Shown: piece by piece, positions 24,593-34,477 of the stretch
How positions within the stretch are numbered: position 1 is the first letter of the stretch
How the letters are laid out: every line of letters starts with the position of its first letter
DNA from: an uncultured Ruminococcus sp.
GTDB lineage: Bacteria > Bacillota > Clostridia > Oscillospirales > Acutalibacteraceae
NCBI GenBank assembly: GCA_904393835.1
Contig: CAJFNC010000005.1
Coordinates: 1-64,000, forward strand
Reading direction: 5' to 3'
DNA: 64,000 nucleotides
Program-made: the position numbers and the translations under genes
Notes under the pieces: model-generated
Told to the model about the DNA's origin: nothing
Seen by the model: only the letters and a program-made list of their open reading frames with translations
The model's database searches: none

Positions 24593-25024
24593 ATGAGTAT
24601 TTTTGATTTTGTAATGTTGGCAGTTCCCGTTGTATTTCTTGTAGTATCAGTAATTCTTGCAATTAAAGCGTTTGAAAAAGGCAAAAGCAGAAAGAAAACA
24701 GTTTTAATGCAGATTGCTTCATTTGCAGGCGTATTTGCTCTTTGTATGATTTGTCCTTTCGTAGCAAGTGCAGCAACAACCGACGCAGTAGCTGCCGCAA
24801 ACGCATCTGCAAACGGTATGGCTTACATCGGCGCGGCTATTTCAACCGGTCTTTCATGTGTCGGCGGCGGTATTGCTGTCGGTAACGGCGCTCCCGCAGC
24901 TATCGGCGCTACGAGCGAAGATCCTAAGGCTTTCGGTAAGTCAATTATCTTCGTTGCTCTCGGCGAAGGTATCGCACTTTACGGTATGCTTATCTCAATT
25001 ATGATTATGTCTAATATCGGCTGA
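24593..25024 (+). CDS. ntpK: V-type ATP synthase subunit K (proteolipid rotor ring)
   Basis: A 143-residue protein with four hydrophobic helices. The second pair (GMAYIGAAISTGLSCVGGGIAVG and IIFVALGEGIALYGMLISIMI) is a normal proteolipid hairpin with the ion-binding Glu. The first pair lacks an acidic residue and resembles a membrane lead sequence, so each subunit seems to contribute one ion site. H+ or Na+ specificity cannot be told by eye. GGAGG lies 8 bases before the ATG. Confidence 0.9.
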   Translation: MSIFDFVMLAVPVVFLVVSVILAIKAFEKGKSRKKTVLMQIASFAGVFALCMICPFVASAATTDAVAAANASANGMAYIGAAISTGLSCVGGGIAVGNGAPAAIGATSEDPKAFGKSIIFVALGEGIALYGMLISIMIMSNIG

Positions 25025-25055
25025 TTAAAATCCGATTTGATAAGGATTTGATACT

Positions 25056-25364
25056 ATGAAATTTTTTCTTATAAGTGATAATGTTGATACAAAAATCGGT
25101 ATGCGTTTTGCGGGCATAGAAGGCGTAGTAGTTCACAAAGAGGACGAAGTCAGACAACAGCTTACAAACGCTATGAACAGAGAAGATATTGCGGTTATTC
25201 TTATGACTGAGCATCTTGTATCTCTCTGCCCCGACCTTGTATATGATTTAAAGCTCAACCGCAAGCAGCCGCTTATTGTTGAAATTCCGGACCGTCACGG
25301 CAACGGAAGAACAAAAGACAGTATTACAAAATACGTTCAGGACGCTATTGGCGTAAAGCTTTAA
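25056..25364 (+). CDS. ntpG: V-type ATP synthase subunit F
   Basis: A 102-residue Rossmann-like protein matching subunit F, which sits with D in the central rotor shaft. It starts KFFLISDNVDTKIGMRFAGIEGVVV and has the strand VILMTEHLVSLCPD and the conserved PLIVEIPDRHG. AAGGAT precedes the ATG. Confidence 0.92.
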   Translation: MKFFLISDNVDTKIGMRFAGIEGVVVHKEDEVRQQLTNAMNREDIAVILMTEHLVSLCPDLVYDLKLNRKQPLIVEIPDRHGNGRTKDSITKYVQDAIGVKL

Positions 25365-25404
25365 TTATCACATTTTAAATTGCAAGAGTTGAGAGGTTAT
25401 ATAT

Positions 25405-25998
25405 ATGGAAAAAGCCAAAAAAACCGATAACTTTCTTAATGCCATAAAAAAATACGCCGACGAGCAGCGCAATGCGATGCACGAAGAGGTTGAGCAGTTA
25501 AAAGATGAAAAAATCAAGGAAGCCGAAAAAAGGGCGCAGTATGACAGCGAAAAGCTCATCAAGGATAAGCTTGAGGAAAAGCGCAATAAGCTTACAAGTA
25601 AAATTGCTAAGATGACGCAGGACGGTCAGAGAGAGCTTTTCCTTGAAAGATCAAAAATGACTGACGAAGTATTTAAAAAGGCAGAAGAAAAACTTATTGA
25701 ATACACAAAGTCTTCGGAATACTCCGAAATGCTTAATAAAAGCGCAAAAGAAATGGCAACTCTTTTCGGCGGCGAAAGCTGCACTCTTTATGTGAACGAA
25801 AGAGACGTTGACAAGGCTGACAAAATCAAGGCTGCCTTTAAGGGTGAAGCCGAGATTGTTGCAGACAAAAAGATTAAAATAGGCGGAATTAAAGGTTATT
25901 GCCGCGCAATGAGAATCGTTGCCGACGACACGCTTGACAGCAAGCTTGACAGTCAAAGAGGATGGTTCATCGAAAACTCAGGTTTAAGCGTACTTTAA
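25405..25998 (+). CDS. ntpE: V-type ATP synthase subunit E
   Basis: A 197-residue peripheral stalk subunit: a long charged N-terminal coiled coil (residues 10-105) followed by a small alpha/beta head. It pairs with the H/G subunit to hold the A3B3 head. The similarity is of the general family type, with the position in the operon as further support. GAGAGG upstream. Confidence 0.85.
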   Translation: MEKAKKTDNFLNAIKKYADEQRNAMHEEVEQLKDEKIKEAEKRAQYDSEKLIKDKLEEKRNKLTSKIAKMTQDGQRELFLERSKMTDEVFKKAEEKLIEYTKSSEYSEMLNKSAKEMATLFGGESCTLYVNERDVDKADKIKAAFKGEAEIVADKKIKIGGIKGYCRAMRIVADDTLDSKLDSQRGWFIENSGLSVL

Positions 25999-26045
25999 TC
26001 AGCTTTGTTATCTTTTAATTTCAACCGAAAGAGATGGTAATTTAT

Positions 26046-27803
26046 ATGGAAAACAAAAATGTTATTTTTGGTATAAACGGTCCTGTTGTTACCGTAAAAG
26101 AAGCTGATTGCTTTGAAATGATGGAAATGGTTCACGTCGGACACCAAAAGTTGGTCGGCGAGGTTATCGGTATTACTGATGATTTTACAACCATCCAGGT
26201 TTATGAGGAAACAACAGGTCTTAAACCGGGCGACCCGGTAGAGGGTACAGGCGCTCCTATGAACGTGCTCCTCGGTCCCGGTATTATTGACAATATTTTT
26301 GACGGCATTGAGCGTCCGCTTAAGGCTATCGAAGAAAAATCAGGTGCTTTTATCGATCGTGGCGCTGCCGTTTCATCACTTGACGAGGAAAAACTCTGGA
26401 AAGTTACTCTCAAGGTAAAAGTAGGCGACAGACTTGAAGGCGGTCAGATTTATGCAACTCTGCCCGAAACACCGATTATTGAACACCGCCTTATGGTTCA
26501 CCCCGAGCTTTCGGGCGTTGTAACAAAGGTTATGCCCGACGGCGACTACAAGCTTATGGATACGGTTGCCGTACTTAAGGACGACGACGGTGTAGAGCAC
26601 AATCTTACACTTTGCCAGAAATGGCCTATCAGAACATCACGTCCCGTAAAGGAAAGACTTACATCTTCAGTGCCTCTTATCACGGGTCAGCGTGTAATCG
26701 ACACACTGTTCCCGATTGCAAAGGGCGGCACGGCAGCAATTCCGGGCGGTTTCGGTACAGGTAAAACTATGACGCAGCACCAGCTTGCAAAATGGTGCGA
26801 TGCTGATATTATTATCTATGTCGGCTGCGGTGAACGCGGTAACGAAATGAGCCAGGTCCTTGAGGAATTCTCTGAACTTATAGACCCTAAGTCACAGCGC
26901 CCCATGACCGACCGTACAGTACTTATCGCAAACACATCAAATATGCCTGTTGCGGCTCGTGAGGCTTCAATTTATACAGGTATCACACTTGGTGAATATT
27001 ACAGAGATATGGGTTACCACGTAGCTATGATGGCTGACTCAACATCTCGTTGGGCAGAGGCTCTCCGTGAAATCTCGGGTCGTTTGGAAGAAATGCCCGC
27101 CGAAGAAGGCTTCCCGGCATATCTTCCTTCACGTCTGGCGGAATTTTACGAAAGAGGCGGACGTGCAAAGACTCTCTGCGGAAGCGAAGGTTCGGTAACC
27201 CTTATCGGTGCCGTATCCCCTCAGGGTTCCGACTTCTCAGAGCCTGTTACACAGAACACAAAGCGTTTTACACGTTGCTTCTGGGCACTTGACAAGTCGC
27301 TTGCTTACGCAAGACATTACCCTGCTATTAACTGGATGGAAAGCTACAGTGAATATTTCAACGACCTTGACCCGTGGTTTAAAGAAAACCTCGGTTCCGA
27401 GTTTGTTGAATACCGCAACAGAATCAGCGCGCTTTTACAGGAAGAAAGTTCACTTATGGAAATCGTAAAGCTCATTGGTTCGGACGTATTGCCTGATGAC
27501 CAGAAGCTTATAATTGAAACTGCTAGGGTCGTGCGCGTAGGATTCCTCCAGCAGAATGCTTTTCATGCCGACGACACCTTTGTACCTCTTGAAAAGCAAA
27601 AGCTTATGATGAAGACAATTCTTTACCTTTATGACAAGGCTAAAGATATTGTCGCAAAAGAAATTCCGCTTTCAAAAATTCTTGAGCTCGGTTTGTTTGA
27701 TAAGCTCACAAAGATGAAGTACGACATTCCAAACAGCAAGCCTGAAATGTTTGACGATTACATTAAAGAAATTGACGATAAGCTTGCGGAATTTTTGAAA
27801 TAA
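26046..27803 (+). CDS. ntpA: V-type ATP synthase catalytic subunit A
   Basis: A 585-residue catalytic subunit that binds and hydrolyses (or makes) ATP. The Walker A motif GGFGTGKT near residue 235, GCGERGNEM for the catalytic Glu, the large non-homologous insert of A subunits (about 115-185) and the [21 protein letters not shown] signature are present. An ATG four codons earlier at 26034 is possible, but the spacing from AGAGATGG suits 26046. Confidence 0.96.
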   Translation: MENKNVIFGINGPVVTVKEADCFEMMEMVHVGHQKLVGEVIGITDDFTTIQVYEETTGLKPGDPVEGTGAPMNVLLGPGIIDNIFDGIERPLKAIEEKSGAFIDRGAAVSSLDEEKLWKVTLKVKVGDRLEGGQIYATLPETPIIEHRLMVHPELSGVVTKVMPDGDYKLMDTVAVLKDDDGVEHNLTLCQKWPIRTSRPVKERLTSSVPLITGQRVIDTLFPIAKGGTAAIPGGFGTGKTMTQHQLAKWCDADIIIYVGCGERGNEMSQVLEEFSELIDPKSQRPMTDRTVLIANTSNMPVAAREASIYTGITLGEYYRDMGYHVAMMADSTSRWAEALREISGRLEEMPAEEGFPAYLPSRLAEFYERGGRAKTLCGSEGSVTLIGAVSPQGSDFSEPVTQNTKRFTRCFWALDKSLAYARHYPAINWMESYSEYFNDLDPWFKENLGSEFVEYRNRISALLQEESSLMEIVKLIGSDVLPDDQKLIIETARVVRVGFLQQNAFHADDTFVPLEKQKLMMKTILYLYDKAKDIVAKEIPLSKILELGLFDKLTKMKYDIPNSKPEMFDDYIKEIDDKLAEFLK

Positions 27804-27818
27804 GGAGGAAACGCATCA

Positions 27819-29192
27819 ATGATTATAGATTATGTAGGCGTTAAGGAAATCAACGGTTCGCTTATCGTAATGGACGGCGTTAAAGGCGTTTCCAACGAAG
27901 AAATTGTTGATATCCATCTTGACAACGGTACAATGCGTCAGGGACGTGTAGTTCAGATTGAGGGCGACAGAATCGTTGTTCAGGTATTTGAAGGCACAAG
28001 AAGAATCAGCCTTAAAAATACACAGACAAGACTTACGGGTCATCCAATGGAGATGCCTTTGTCACCGGAAATCGTAGGTCGTGTACTTGACGGTGCAGGC
28101 AGACCGATTGACGGCTTGGGCGATATTTTCCCCGTAAAAAAAGCTAATATTAACGGTACTCCTATTAACCCAGTATCGCGTGTATATCCTAAAAACTATA
28201 TCAACACCGGTATTTCTACAATTGACACACTAATGACACTTATCAGAGGTCAGAAACTTCCTATCTTTTCAGGTACAGGTATGTCTCATAACGACCTTGC
28301 GGTTCAGATTGTACGTCAGGCAAAAATCAGCGGCGCCGACAGCACTAACTTCGGCGTTGTATTTGCCGCAATGGGTGTTCAGAAAGACGTAGCCGAATAC
28401 TTCAGAAGAAGTTTTGAAGAAAGCGGCGTACTTTCAAGAGTTGTAATGCTCTTAAACCTTTCAAACGACCCTATTATTGAACGTACTCTTACTCCGCGAT
28501 GTGCGCTTACAATTGCCGAGTATCTCGCTTTTGAGCTTGATATGCACATTCTTGTAATTATGACGGATATGACGTCATACGCTGAGGCTCTGCGTGAGTT
28601 CTCATCATCAAAGGGTGAAATTCCCGGACGTAAAGGTTACCCGGGCTACCTCTATTCGGACCTTGCTTCAATCTATGAGCGTGCAGGTATGATTAAGGGG
28701 CATGCAGGTTCTGTTACACAGATTCCTATCCTCACAATGCCAAACGATGATATTACGCACCCGATTCCCGACCTTACAGGTTACATCACAGAGGGTCAGA
28801 TTGTACTTGACCGTTCATTGCAGGGTCAGGGACTCTATCCGCCGGTAAGCGTTTTGCCTTCGCTTTCACGTTTGATGAAAGACGGTATCGGCGAAGGCTT
28901 TACAAGAGCCGACCACCAGTCGCTTGCCAACCAGCTCTTTGCTTCTTACGCAAAGGTTATTGACGCACGTTCACTTGCTTCGGTAATCGGTGAAGAAGAA
29001 CTTTCACCCGTTGATAAGAAGTATATTGAGTTCGGTAAACTCTTTGAGGATAAATTTGTAAATCAGGGCTTTAACGAAAACAGAAGTATCGAACAAAGTC
29101 TTGACCTTGGCTGGGAGCTGCTTTCAACGCTTCCGAGGGCAGAGCTCGACCGTGTTGATGACGCTATTCTTGACAAGTATTATAAAGGTTAA
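27819..29192 (+). CDS. ntpB: V-type ATP synthase non-catalytic subunit B
   Basis: A 457-residue subunit homologous to A but without the catalytic P-loop: [15 protein letters not shown] replaces the Walker A. The conserved [36 protein letters not shown] region (near 247-283) is intact. It alternates with A in the head. TAAGGAGG gives a strong ribosome site 15 bases after the subunit A stop. Confidence 0.96.
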   Translation: MIIDYVGVKEINGSLIVMDGVKGVSNEEIVDIHLDNGTMRQGRVVQIEGDRIVVQVFEGTRRISLKNTQTRLTGHPMEMPLSPEIVGRVLDGAGRPIDGLGDIFPVKKANINGTPINPVSRVYPKNYINTGISTIDTLMTLIRGQKLPIFSGTGMSHNDLAVQIVRQAKISGADSTNFGVVFAAMGVQKDVAEYFRRSFEESGVLSRVVMLLNLSNDPIIERTLTPRCALTIAEYLAFELDMHILVIMTDMTSYAEALREFSSSKGEIPGRKGYPGYLYSDLASIYERAGMIKGHAGSVTQIPILTMPNDDITHPIPDLTGYITEGQIVLDRSLQGQGLYPPVSVLPSLSRLMKDGIGEGFTRADHQSLANQLFASYAKVIDARSLASVIGEEELSPVDKKYIEFGKLFEDKFVNQGFNENRSIEQSLDLGWELLSTLPRAELDRVDDAILDKYYKG

Positions 29193-29216
29193 TTTGTAAG
29201 GAAAGGAGATAGGCGT

Positions 29217-29879
29217 ATGGCTGTACAGGCAGTACCTACCAAAGGTAACCTGATGAACACCAAAAAATCGCTTGCTCTTGCAAAGAACGGATATGAGCTT
29301 CTCGACAGAAAGCGTAATATTCTTGTTCGTGAGATGATGACGCTTATCGACCACGCTAACGCAATTCAGGAAAAGATTGACAATGCGTACGAAGAGGCGT
29401 ATATCGCTTTGCAGACAGCGAACGTTACCAACGGCTTTTGCGAGGATATTTCAAATTCCATTCCCTATGAGGACGGTTTGAAGCTCGATTCCAGAAGCGT
29501 AATGGGCGTTGAAATTCCTATCCTTACCATTGATGAACGTCGCCAACACGATTTTCTTCACTACGGTTTAAGAGAAACCAATTCCGCAATCGATAAGGTT
29601 TACAACAAGTTTTCCGAGGTTAAATATTTGACCGTGGAACTCGCGGAAATTGAGAACAGCGTTTATCGTCTTGCGGTGTCAATCAAAAAGACACAAAAAC
29701 GTGCAAATGCTCTTAAAAATATTATGATTCCGAGATTTGAGGAAACGGTTAAGTTTATCAGCGATGCTCTCGACGAAAAGGACAGAGAGGAATTCAGCCG
29801 TCTTAAAGTTATCAAAAAGAAAAAGCTTAAAGACGCAGCATATAAAAAAGCCAAAGAACAAAACGGCGAAAGTGCTTAA
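29217..29879 (+). CDS. ntpD: V-type ATP synthase subunit D
   Basis: A 220-residue central rotor shaft subunit, predicted to form a long antiparallel coiled coil. It carries the family opening PTKGNLMNTKKSLALAKNGYELLDRKRNILVREMM and the C-terminal RRANALKN-like segment (KRANALKNIMIPRFEETVKFI). AAAGGAG precedes the ATG. It is the last gene of the cluster and a terminator follows. Confidence 0.95.
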   Translation: MAVQAVPTKGNLMNTKKSLALAKNGYELLDRKRNILVREMMTLIDHANAIQEKIDNAYEEAYIALQTANVTNGFCEDISNSIPYEDGLKLDSRSVMGVEIPILTIDERRQHDFLHYGLRETNSAIDKVYNKFSEVKYLTVELAEIENSVYRLAVSIKKTQKRANALKNIMIPRFEETVKFISDALDEKDREEFSRLKVIKKKKLKDAAYKKAKEQNGESA

Positions 29880-29886
29880 GATATGC

Positions 29887-29924
29887 AAAAAGCGTGCAGT
29901 TCATTATCTGCACGCTTTATTTTG
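29887..29924 (+). terminator. Terminator of the V-ATPase cluster
   Basis: AAAGCGTGCAG (29889-29899) pairs perfectly with CTGCACGCTTT (29908-29918), followed by ATTTTG. Confidence 0.85.
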
Positions 29925-30005
29925 TGTATTCATTTTTGGCTTAAAAAGGGTATTAACGATAAGTCTTGTTGAAAAATATTCAGCCGTATTTTATGTATTA
30001 AATCT

Positions 30006-30764
30006 TCAGTCAAGCCTTACGGAAATATTTTTATCCCTAAGATATTTTTTGAGCTTTGGAATCGGAATTTCACCGAAGTGGAACAGCGACGCCGCAAGCA
30101 CGGCATCAGCCTTTCCTATGGTAAAAGCATCATAAAAATGCTCAAGAGCGCCTGCGCCCCCGCTTGCGATTACGGGAACATTAACCTTTTCCGAAACCGC
30201 TCTTGTAAGACCGAGGTCGTATCCGTTTTTCTGACCGTCCTCATCCATACTTGTCAGCAGAATTTCACCTGCGCCCAGTTCCTCGCATTTTACAGCCCAT
30301 TCAACGGCGTCAATACCCATCGGCGTTCTGCCTCCGTTTATGTAAACTTCCCAGCTGCTGCCGTTGCGTTTGGCGTCAATAGCCGCTACAACGCACTGGC
30401 TGCCGAATTTGTAAGCGGCTTCACTTATAAGTTCGGGTCGATGTACGGCCGCCGAGTTTACCGAGACCTTATCTGCTCCTGCACGCAAAAGCGCGTTGAA
30501 ATCGTCAACACTTCTTATTCCTCCGCCTACGGTAAACGGAATAAAGATTGAATTAGCAACCTTTTCAACCATATCAATCGTAATGTTTCTTGAGTCGCTT
30601 GAGGCGGTGATATCGAGAAAAACAAGTTCATCCGCACCCTGTTTGTCATACTGTTTCGCACATTCAACGGGGTCTCCTGCGTCAACAAGGTTAACAAAGC
30701 TCATTCCCTTTACAACTCTGCCGTTTTTTACATCAAGGCAAGGTATGATTCTCTTTGCATACAT
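30006..30764 (-). CDS. hisF: Imidazole glycerol phosphate synthase subunit HisF
   Basis: A 252-residue TIM barrel that forms imidazole glycerol phosphate and AICAR from PRFAR and ammonia supplied by HisH. It has [16 protein letters not shown] with the catalytic Asp near residue 11, the second catalytic Asp in [14 protein letters not shown] near residue 130 and the phosphate-binding GGGIRS and ASGGAG loops. GGGAGG upstream. It lies six bases after hisH; the pair is cut off from the rest of the his pathway in this window. Confidence 0.96.
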   Translation of the reverse strand: MYAKRIIPCLDVKNGRVVKGMSFVNLVDAGDPVECAKQYDKQGADELVFLDITASSDSRNITIDMVEKVANSIFIPFTVGGGIRSVDDFNALLRAGADKVSVNSAAVHRPELISEAAYKFGSQCVVAAIDAKRNGSSWEVYINGGRTPMGIDAVEWAVKCEELGAGEILLTSMDEDGQKNGYDLGLTRAVSEKVNVPVIASGGAGALEHFYDAFTIGKADAVLAASLFHFGEIPIPKLKKYLRDKNISVRLD

Positions 30765-30770
30765 ATTAAT

Positions 30771-31391
30771 TTACCTCCCGTACTTTACCATATCGGCAAA
30801 GTTTGTAAGAATTTTAAGACCTGTTTCACCGCTTTTTTCGGGATGAAACTGAGTTGCAAATACGTTTCCGCTCTGAATTGCAGCGTCAATCGTTACGCCG
30901 TATTCCGTTTGTGCCGAAACAATATTTTTATCGGCAGCGTTTAAATAATAAGAATGTACAAAGTAAACGTACGGATTTCCCGTAATTCCCTTAAACAGTC
31001 CGTCGTGTTTTTTTATATTGAGACTGTTCCAGCCGATATGCGGAATTTTAAGACCGTCACCCGACGGGATTTTTGTTATTGCACCTTCAAAAAGTCCCAG
31101 ACCTTTTGCCCCGGGGCTTTCTTGACTTTCGGGAAAAAGCAGCTGCAAACCCAGGCAGATTCCCAAAAACGGTTTTCCGCTTTTTGTGAAATCAATGACT
31201 GTATTATTGATCCCGTAGGACGTCATTGTGTCCATGGCGTCGCCGAATGAACCTACGCCCGGTAAAACAGCTCCGTCTGACTTTAAAATTTCATCTCGAT
31301 TTTTAGTAATAAAAGCGTCGCAGCCTATGTGTTTGAGTGCTTTGAAAACACTTTGAATATTTCCTGCGCCGTAATCTATAATGGCTATCAT
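30771..31391 (-). CDS. hisH: Imidazole glycerol phosphate synthase subunit HisH (glutaminase)
   Basis: A 206-residue class I glutamine amidotransferase. The nucleophile elbow GICLGLQLLF near residue 78 has the catalytic Cys; His and Glu are in FATQFHPEKSG near residue 184. The MIAIIDYGAGNIQSV start is typical; the longer TTG frame to 31409 is unlikely. GGAG lies about 12 bases upstream. It channels ammonia to HisF. Confidence 0.95.
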   Translation of the reverse strand: MIAIIDYGAGNIQSVFKALKHIGCDAFITKNRDEILKSDGAVLPGVGSFGDAMDTMTSYGINNTVIDFTKSGKPFLGICLGLQLLFPESQESPGAKGLGLFEGAITKIPSGDGLKIPHIGWNSLNIKKHDGLFKGITGNPYVYFVHSYYLNAADKNIVSAQTEYGVTIDAAIQSGNVFATQFHPEKSGETGLKILTNFADMVKYGR

Positions 31392-31430
31392 GTTAACAAC
31401 CAACTCCAAACAATATTTTATTTGTATTAA

Positions 31431-31490
31431 AAGCTTTGCTTTGATAATGAACGCCGCCTATAGAGGCGGGAACATTATCCTGTTTGTTAT
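31431..31490 (+). repeat. Dispersed intergenic repeat, copy C (shortened)
   Basis: Bases 31451-31490 match copy A (9061-9100) at 34 of 40 positions, including the CCGCCTATA/GAGGCGG hairpin and the TGTTTGTTAT end. Bases 31431-31445 (AAGCTTTGCTTTGAT) also resemble the flank of copy B. The middle of the element is missing. Confidence 0.65.
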
Positions 31491-31573
31491 ACTTAATAAT
31501 TTTAGCATATTATACGCAAATTTGCAATAAAAAGACTGCGTAATTTCATATTTATGTAAATTTTATTTAAAAT

Positions 31574-31615
31574 CTTGCAAGTCTCCTTGAATAATGCAAG
31601 TTTTTGTGATAAAAT
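31574..31615 (+). promoter_or_regulatory. Promoter with flanking inverted repeat upstream of the MurR/RpiR gene
   Basis: TTGAAT (31587-31592) and TAAAAT (31610-31615) are 17 bases apart. The -35 box is enclosed by an inverted repeat CTTGCA (31574-31579) and TGCAAG (31595-31600), a possible operator. Confidence 0.55.
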
Positions 31616-31661
31616 GAATAGTAATGTATATGATATAGAATTTATCAAGAGGAGTTTTGAA

Positions 31662-32555
31662 ATGATTACGCATTTGCTGACACGCATCGACTTGTTAATG
31701 AATTCGTTTTCAAAGGGTCAAAAAAAAATTGCCCTCTATATAGAAGAACATTATGACAAAGCGGCGTTTATGACCGCTTCAAAGCTCGGAGAAACCGTAG
31801 GCGTATCCGAGAGCACAGTTGTGCGTTTTGCCACCGAGCTCGGCTATGACGGCTACCCAAAGCTGCAAAAGGCAATGCAGGAAATGATAAGAAACAAACT
31901 CACCTCTGTTCAGCGTATTGAGGTTACCTCAAGCAGAATCGGAAATGACAACGTGCTTGACAGCGTGTTAAACCAGGATATTGACAAGATACGCAGAACA
32001 ATTGAAGAAACTTCTCACAGAGATTTTAACCGTGCTGTTGATGAAATTTGCAAGGCTGACAGAATTTATATTTTCGGAGTGCGCTCCACAGCGGCAATCG
32101 CAAGTTTTCTGGCTTATTATTTTGAGCTTATTTTTGACAACGTACGTGTAATCAACAGTACAAGTCCCGCTTCAACATATGAGCATATTTTCAGAATAAC
32201 CGAAAATGATGTTATGATAGGAATTTCATTTCCAAGATACAGCACTATGGCGGTTGAGGCAATGAATTTTGCCCGCTCAAGAGGAGCACACGCAATCGCA
32301 ATCACCGACAGTATGGGATCTCCGCTTGTACAAAGCGCTGATTCCGTGCTCATAGCAAGGAGCGATATGGCGTCAATTGTAGATTCGCTTGTCGCGCCGC
32401 TCAGCTTGATTAACGCTTTGATTGTTGCTACGGTATTGAAGAAAAAAGACGAGGTATCGGAAACTTTCAAGTCGCTTGAGCAGGTGTGGAATCGTGACGG
32501 CGTGTATGCAAACCACGAAAAAACTTTGGATATGGCAGACAATGATGACAAATAA
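31662..32555 (+). CDS. MurR/RpiR-family transcriptional regulator
   Basis: A 297-residue regulator with an N-terminal helix-turn-helix of the RpiR type (residues 1-75; KLGETVGVSESTVVRFATELGYDGYPKLQK) and a C-terminal SIS sugar-phosphate-binding domain (about 110-250; IYIFGVRSTAAIASFLAYYF, GISFPRYSTMAVEAM, AHAIAITDSMGSPL). Such proteins respond to phosphosugars. AAGAGGAG supports the ATG at 31662. It overlaps the next gene, an FAD protein, suggesting coupling rather than control of an adjacent sugar operon. Confidence 0.9.
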   Translation: MITHLLTRIDLLMNSFSKGQKKIALYIEEHYDKAAFMTASKLGETVGVSESTVVRFATELGYDGYPKLQKAMQEMIRNKLTSVQRIEVTSSRIGNDNVLDSVLNQDIDKIRRTIEETSHRDFNRAVDEICKADRIYIFGVRSTAAIASFLAYYFELIFDNVRVINSTSPASTYEHIFRITENDVMIGISFPRYSTMAVEAMNFARSRGAHAIAITDSMGSPLVQSADSVLIARSDMASIVDSLVAPLSLINALIVATVLKKKDEVSETFKSLEQVWNRDGVYANHEKTLDMADNDDK

Positions 32556-33780
32556 TAAAGTAATAGTTATCGGCGCAGGCGCTGCCGGATTAATGGCGGC
32601 GGGTTTTGCCGCGCAGTACGGTGCCGATGTCACGCTGATTGAAAAAAACAAACGCGTCGGCAGAAAAATTATGATTACCGGCAAGGGAAGGTGCAATGTT
32701 ACAAACAATTGCGACTTGCAGACTTTTATCAACAACGTGCCTGTAAACGGCAGATTTTTATATTCCGCTTTGAGCGGCTTTTTACCTGAGGATACAATAT
32801 TTTTTTTTGAGTCCTTGGGTTTACCGCTGAAAACCGAACGCGGCAACCGTGTTTTTCCTGTTTCGGACAAAGCGGTTGACGTGGTGGATACGCTGTACAA
32901 ATTCATAAAAGAATACGGTGTTAATATTGTGTGTGACACGGCAAAGGCGCTTATTATTGAAGACAGTGCCGTAAAAGGCGTAAAATGCGCCTCTGACACG
33001 TTTTACGGCGACAGGGTAATTATATGCTGCGGAGGAAAAAGTTATCCTCGTACCGGCTCTACGGGCGACGGGTACACGCTTGCGAAGCAGGCAGGACATA
33101 CAATAATACCGCCGAAACCGTCGTTGGTGCCGCTTCAAAGCCCCAATTCGGACTGCAAAGATATGCAGGGCTTATCGCTAAAAAACGTTTCCTTGAAAAT
33201 TACGGATAAAAATAAAAAAACGGTTTACTCTGATTTCGGTGAAATGCTGTTTACTCATTTCGGAATGAGCGGGCCTATGATTTTGTCGGCAAGTTCAAAA
33301 ATCAGAGATTTTGACAACGGATCCTTTACCGCGGAAATTGATTTAAAGCCCGCTTTAAGTGAAGAACAGCTTGACAAAAGGCTTCAAAACGACTTTGTCA
33401 AAAATGCAAACAAAGATGTCAGCAATTCTTTTTCAAAGCTGTTGCCGAGAAAAATTATTGTTCCCGTGTTAAAGCGCTGGGGTGTTCCGTTTGATAAAAA
33501 ATGCCACTCCGTAACTAAGGAGGAAAGGCACAGACTTTGCAAAATACTGAAATGTTTTACAGTGGAGATAAGCGGTTTCAGACCGATTGAAGAGGCAATA
33601 ATCACATCGGGCGGAGTCAAGGTAAGCGAGATAAATCCCAAAACCATGGAAAGCAAGCTGGTAAAAAATCTTTACTTTGCCGGCGAGGTTATTGATGTGG
33701 ATGCATACACGGGCGGATTTAATCTTCAAATTGCGTGGAGTACGGGCAGGCTTGCCGGTGTTTCCGTTGCAGAACAGTAA
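32542..33780 (+). CDS. NAD(P)/FAD-dependent oxidoreductase, HI0933/YhiN family
   Basis: A 412-residue flavoprotein. The Rossmann dinucleotide loop VIGAGAAGLMAAG lies near residue 9, followed by IEKNKRVGRKIMITGKGRCNVTNN (the family signature near 33), and the C-terminal NLYFAGEVIDVDAYTGGFNLQIAWSTG. The substrate is unknown. The start is one of two adjacent ATG codons (32542 or 32545) inside the end of the MurR/RpiR gene, so translation is coupled. Confidence 0.9.
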   Translation: MMTNNKVIVIGAGAAGLMAAGFAAQYGADVTLIEKNKRVGRKIMITGKGRCNVTNNCDLQTFINNVPVNGRFLYSALSGFLPEDTIFFFESLGLPLKTERGNRVFPVSDKAVDVVDTLYKFIKEYGVNIVCDTAKALIIEDSAVKGVKCASDTFYGDRVIICCGGKSYPRTGSTGDGYTLAKQAGHTIIPPKPSLVPLQSPNSDCKDMQGLSLKNVSLKITDKNKKTVYSDFGEMLFTHFGMSGPMILSASSKIRDFDNGSFTAEIDLKPALSEEQLDKRLQNDFVKNANKDVSNSFSKLLPRKIIVPVLKRWGVPFDKKCHSVTKEERHRLCKILKCFTVEISGFRPIEEAIITSGGVKVSEINPKTMESKLVKNLYFAGEVIDVDAYTGGFNLQIAWSTGRLAGVSVAEQ

Positions 33781-33808
33781 AATATTACCGAAAGGGTGTT
33801 ATAATATA

Positions 33809-34477
33809 ATGTATATTTCAGTTGCTCTTGACGGTCCTGCCGGTGCAGGAAAGTCAACTATTGCCAAAAGAGCGGCGAAAGAGCTTGACTACATATACGT
33901 AGATACAGGCGCTTTGTACAGAACAATAGGTCTTGCGGCTTCCCGAAAAGGCGTAGAACCCGTTGCCTCCAAGGAGGTTAATAATCTTCTTGATGAAATA
34001 AAGGTTGATTTAACTTTCAATGAAAACGGCGACCAAGCGGTGTTGCTCAACGGAGAGGATGTGTCAGGACTTATCAGAACTCCCGAAGCGTCAATGATGG
34101 CGTCAAAAATTTCCGCAATTCCGTCGGTTCGCGCATATCTGCTCGATTTACAGAGAAATATGGCAAAAACTCACAACGTAATTATGGACGGTCGCGACAT
34201 CGGCACAGTAGTGTTGCCGAACGCTCAGATCAAAATTTTTCTCACGGCGTCTCCCGAAGCACGCGCAACGCGCAGGTACAAGGAACTGTGCGAAAAGGGA
34301 ATGGACGTTAAATACGAGGATATTCTTCAGGATGTAATCACCCGTGACTACAACGATTCTCACCGTGAAACAGCGCCGCTTAAACCGGCTGACGACAGTA
34401 TTCTTGTAGATACAACCGAACTTGATTTTGAACAGTCCGTTCAAAAAATCATTTCAATTATAAAGGAGAATATTTAA
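33809..34477 (+). CDS. cmk: Cytidylate kinase
   Basis: A 222-residue NMP kinase that phosphorylates CMP and dCMP. The P-loop DGPAGAGKST is at residues 8-17, VDTGALYR near 35, MDGRDIGTVV near 128 and the RDYNDSHRETAPLKPADD lid near 180. The frame is open far upstream, inside the previous gene, but AAAGGGTG fits the ATG at 33809. The stop overlaps the next start (TAATG). cmk next to plsC and ispH-rpsA is a familiar clostridial arrangement. Confidence 0.95.
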   Translation: MYISVALDGPAGAGKSTIAKRAAKELDYIYVDTGALYRTIGLAASRKGVEPVASKEVNNLLDEIKVDLTFNENGDQAVLLNGEDVSGLIRTPEASMMASKISAIPSVRAYLLDLQRNMAKTHNVIMDGRDIGTVVLPNAQIKIFLTASPEARATRRYKELCEKGMDVKYEDILQDVITRDYNDSHRETAPLKPADDSILVDTTELDFEQSVQKIISIIKENI

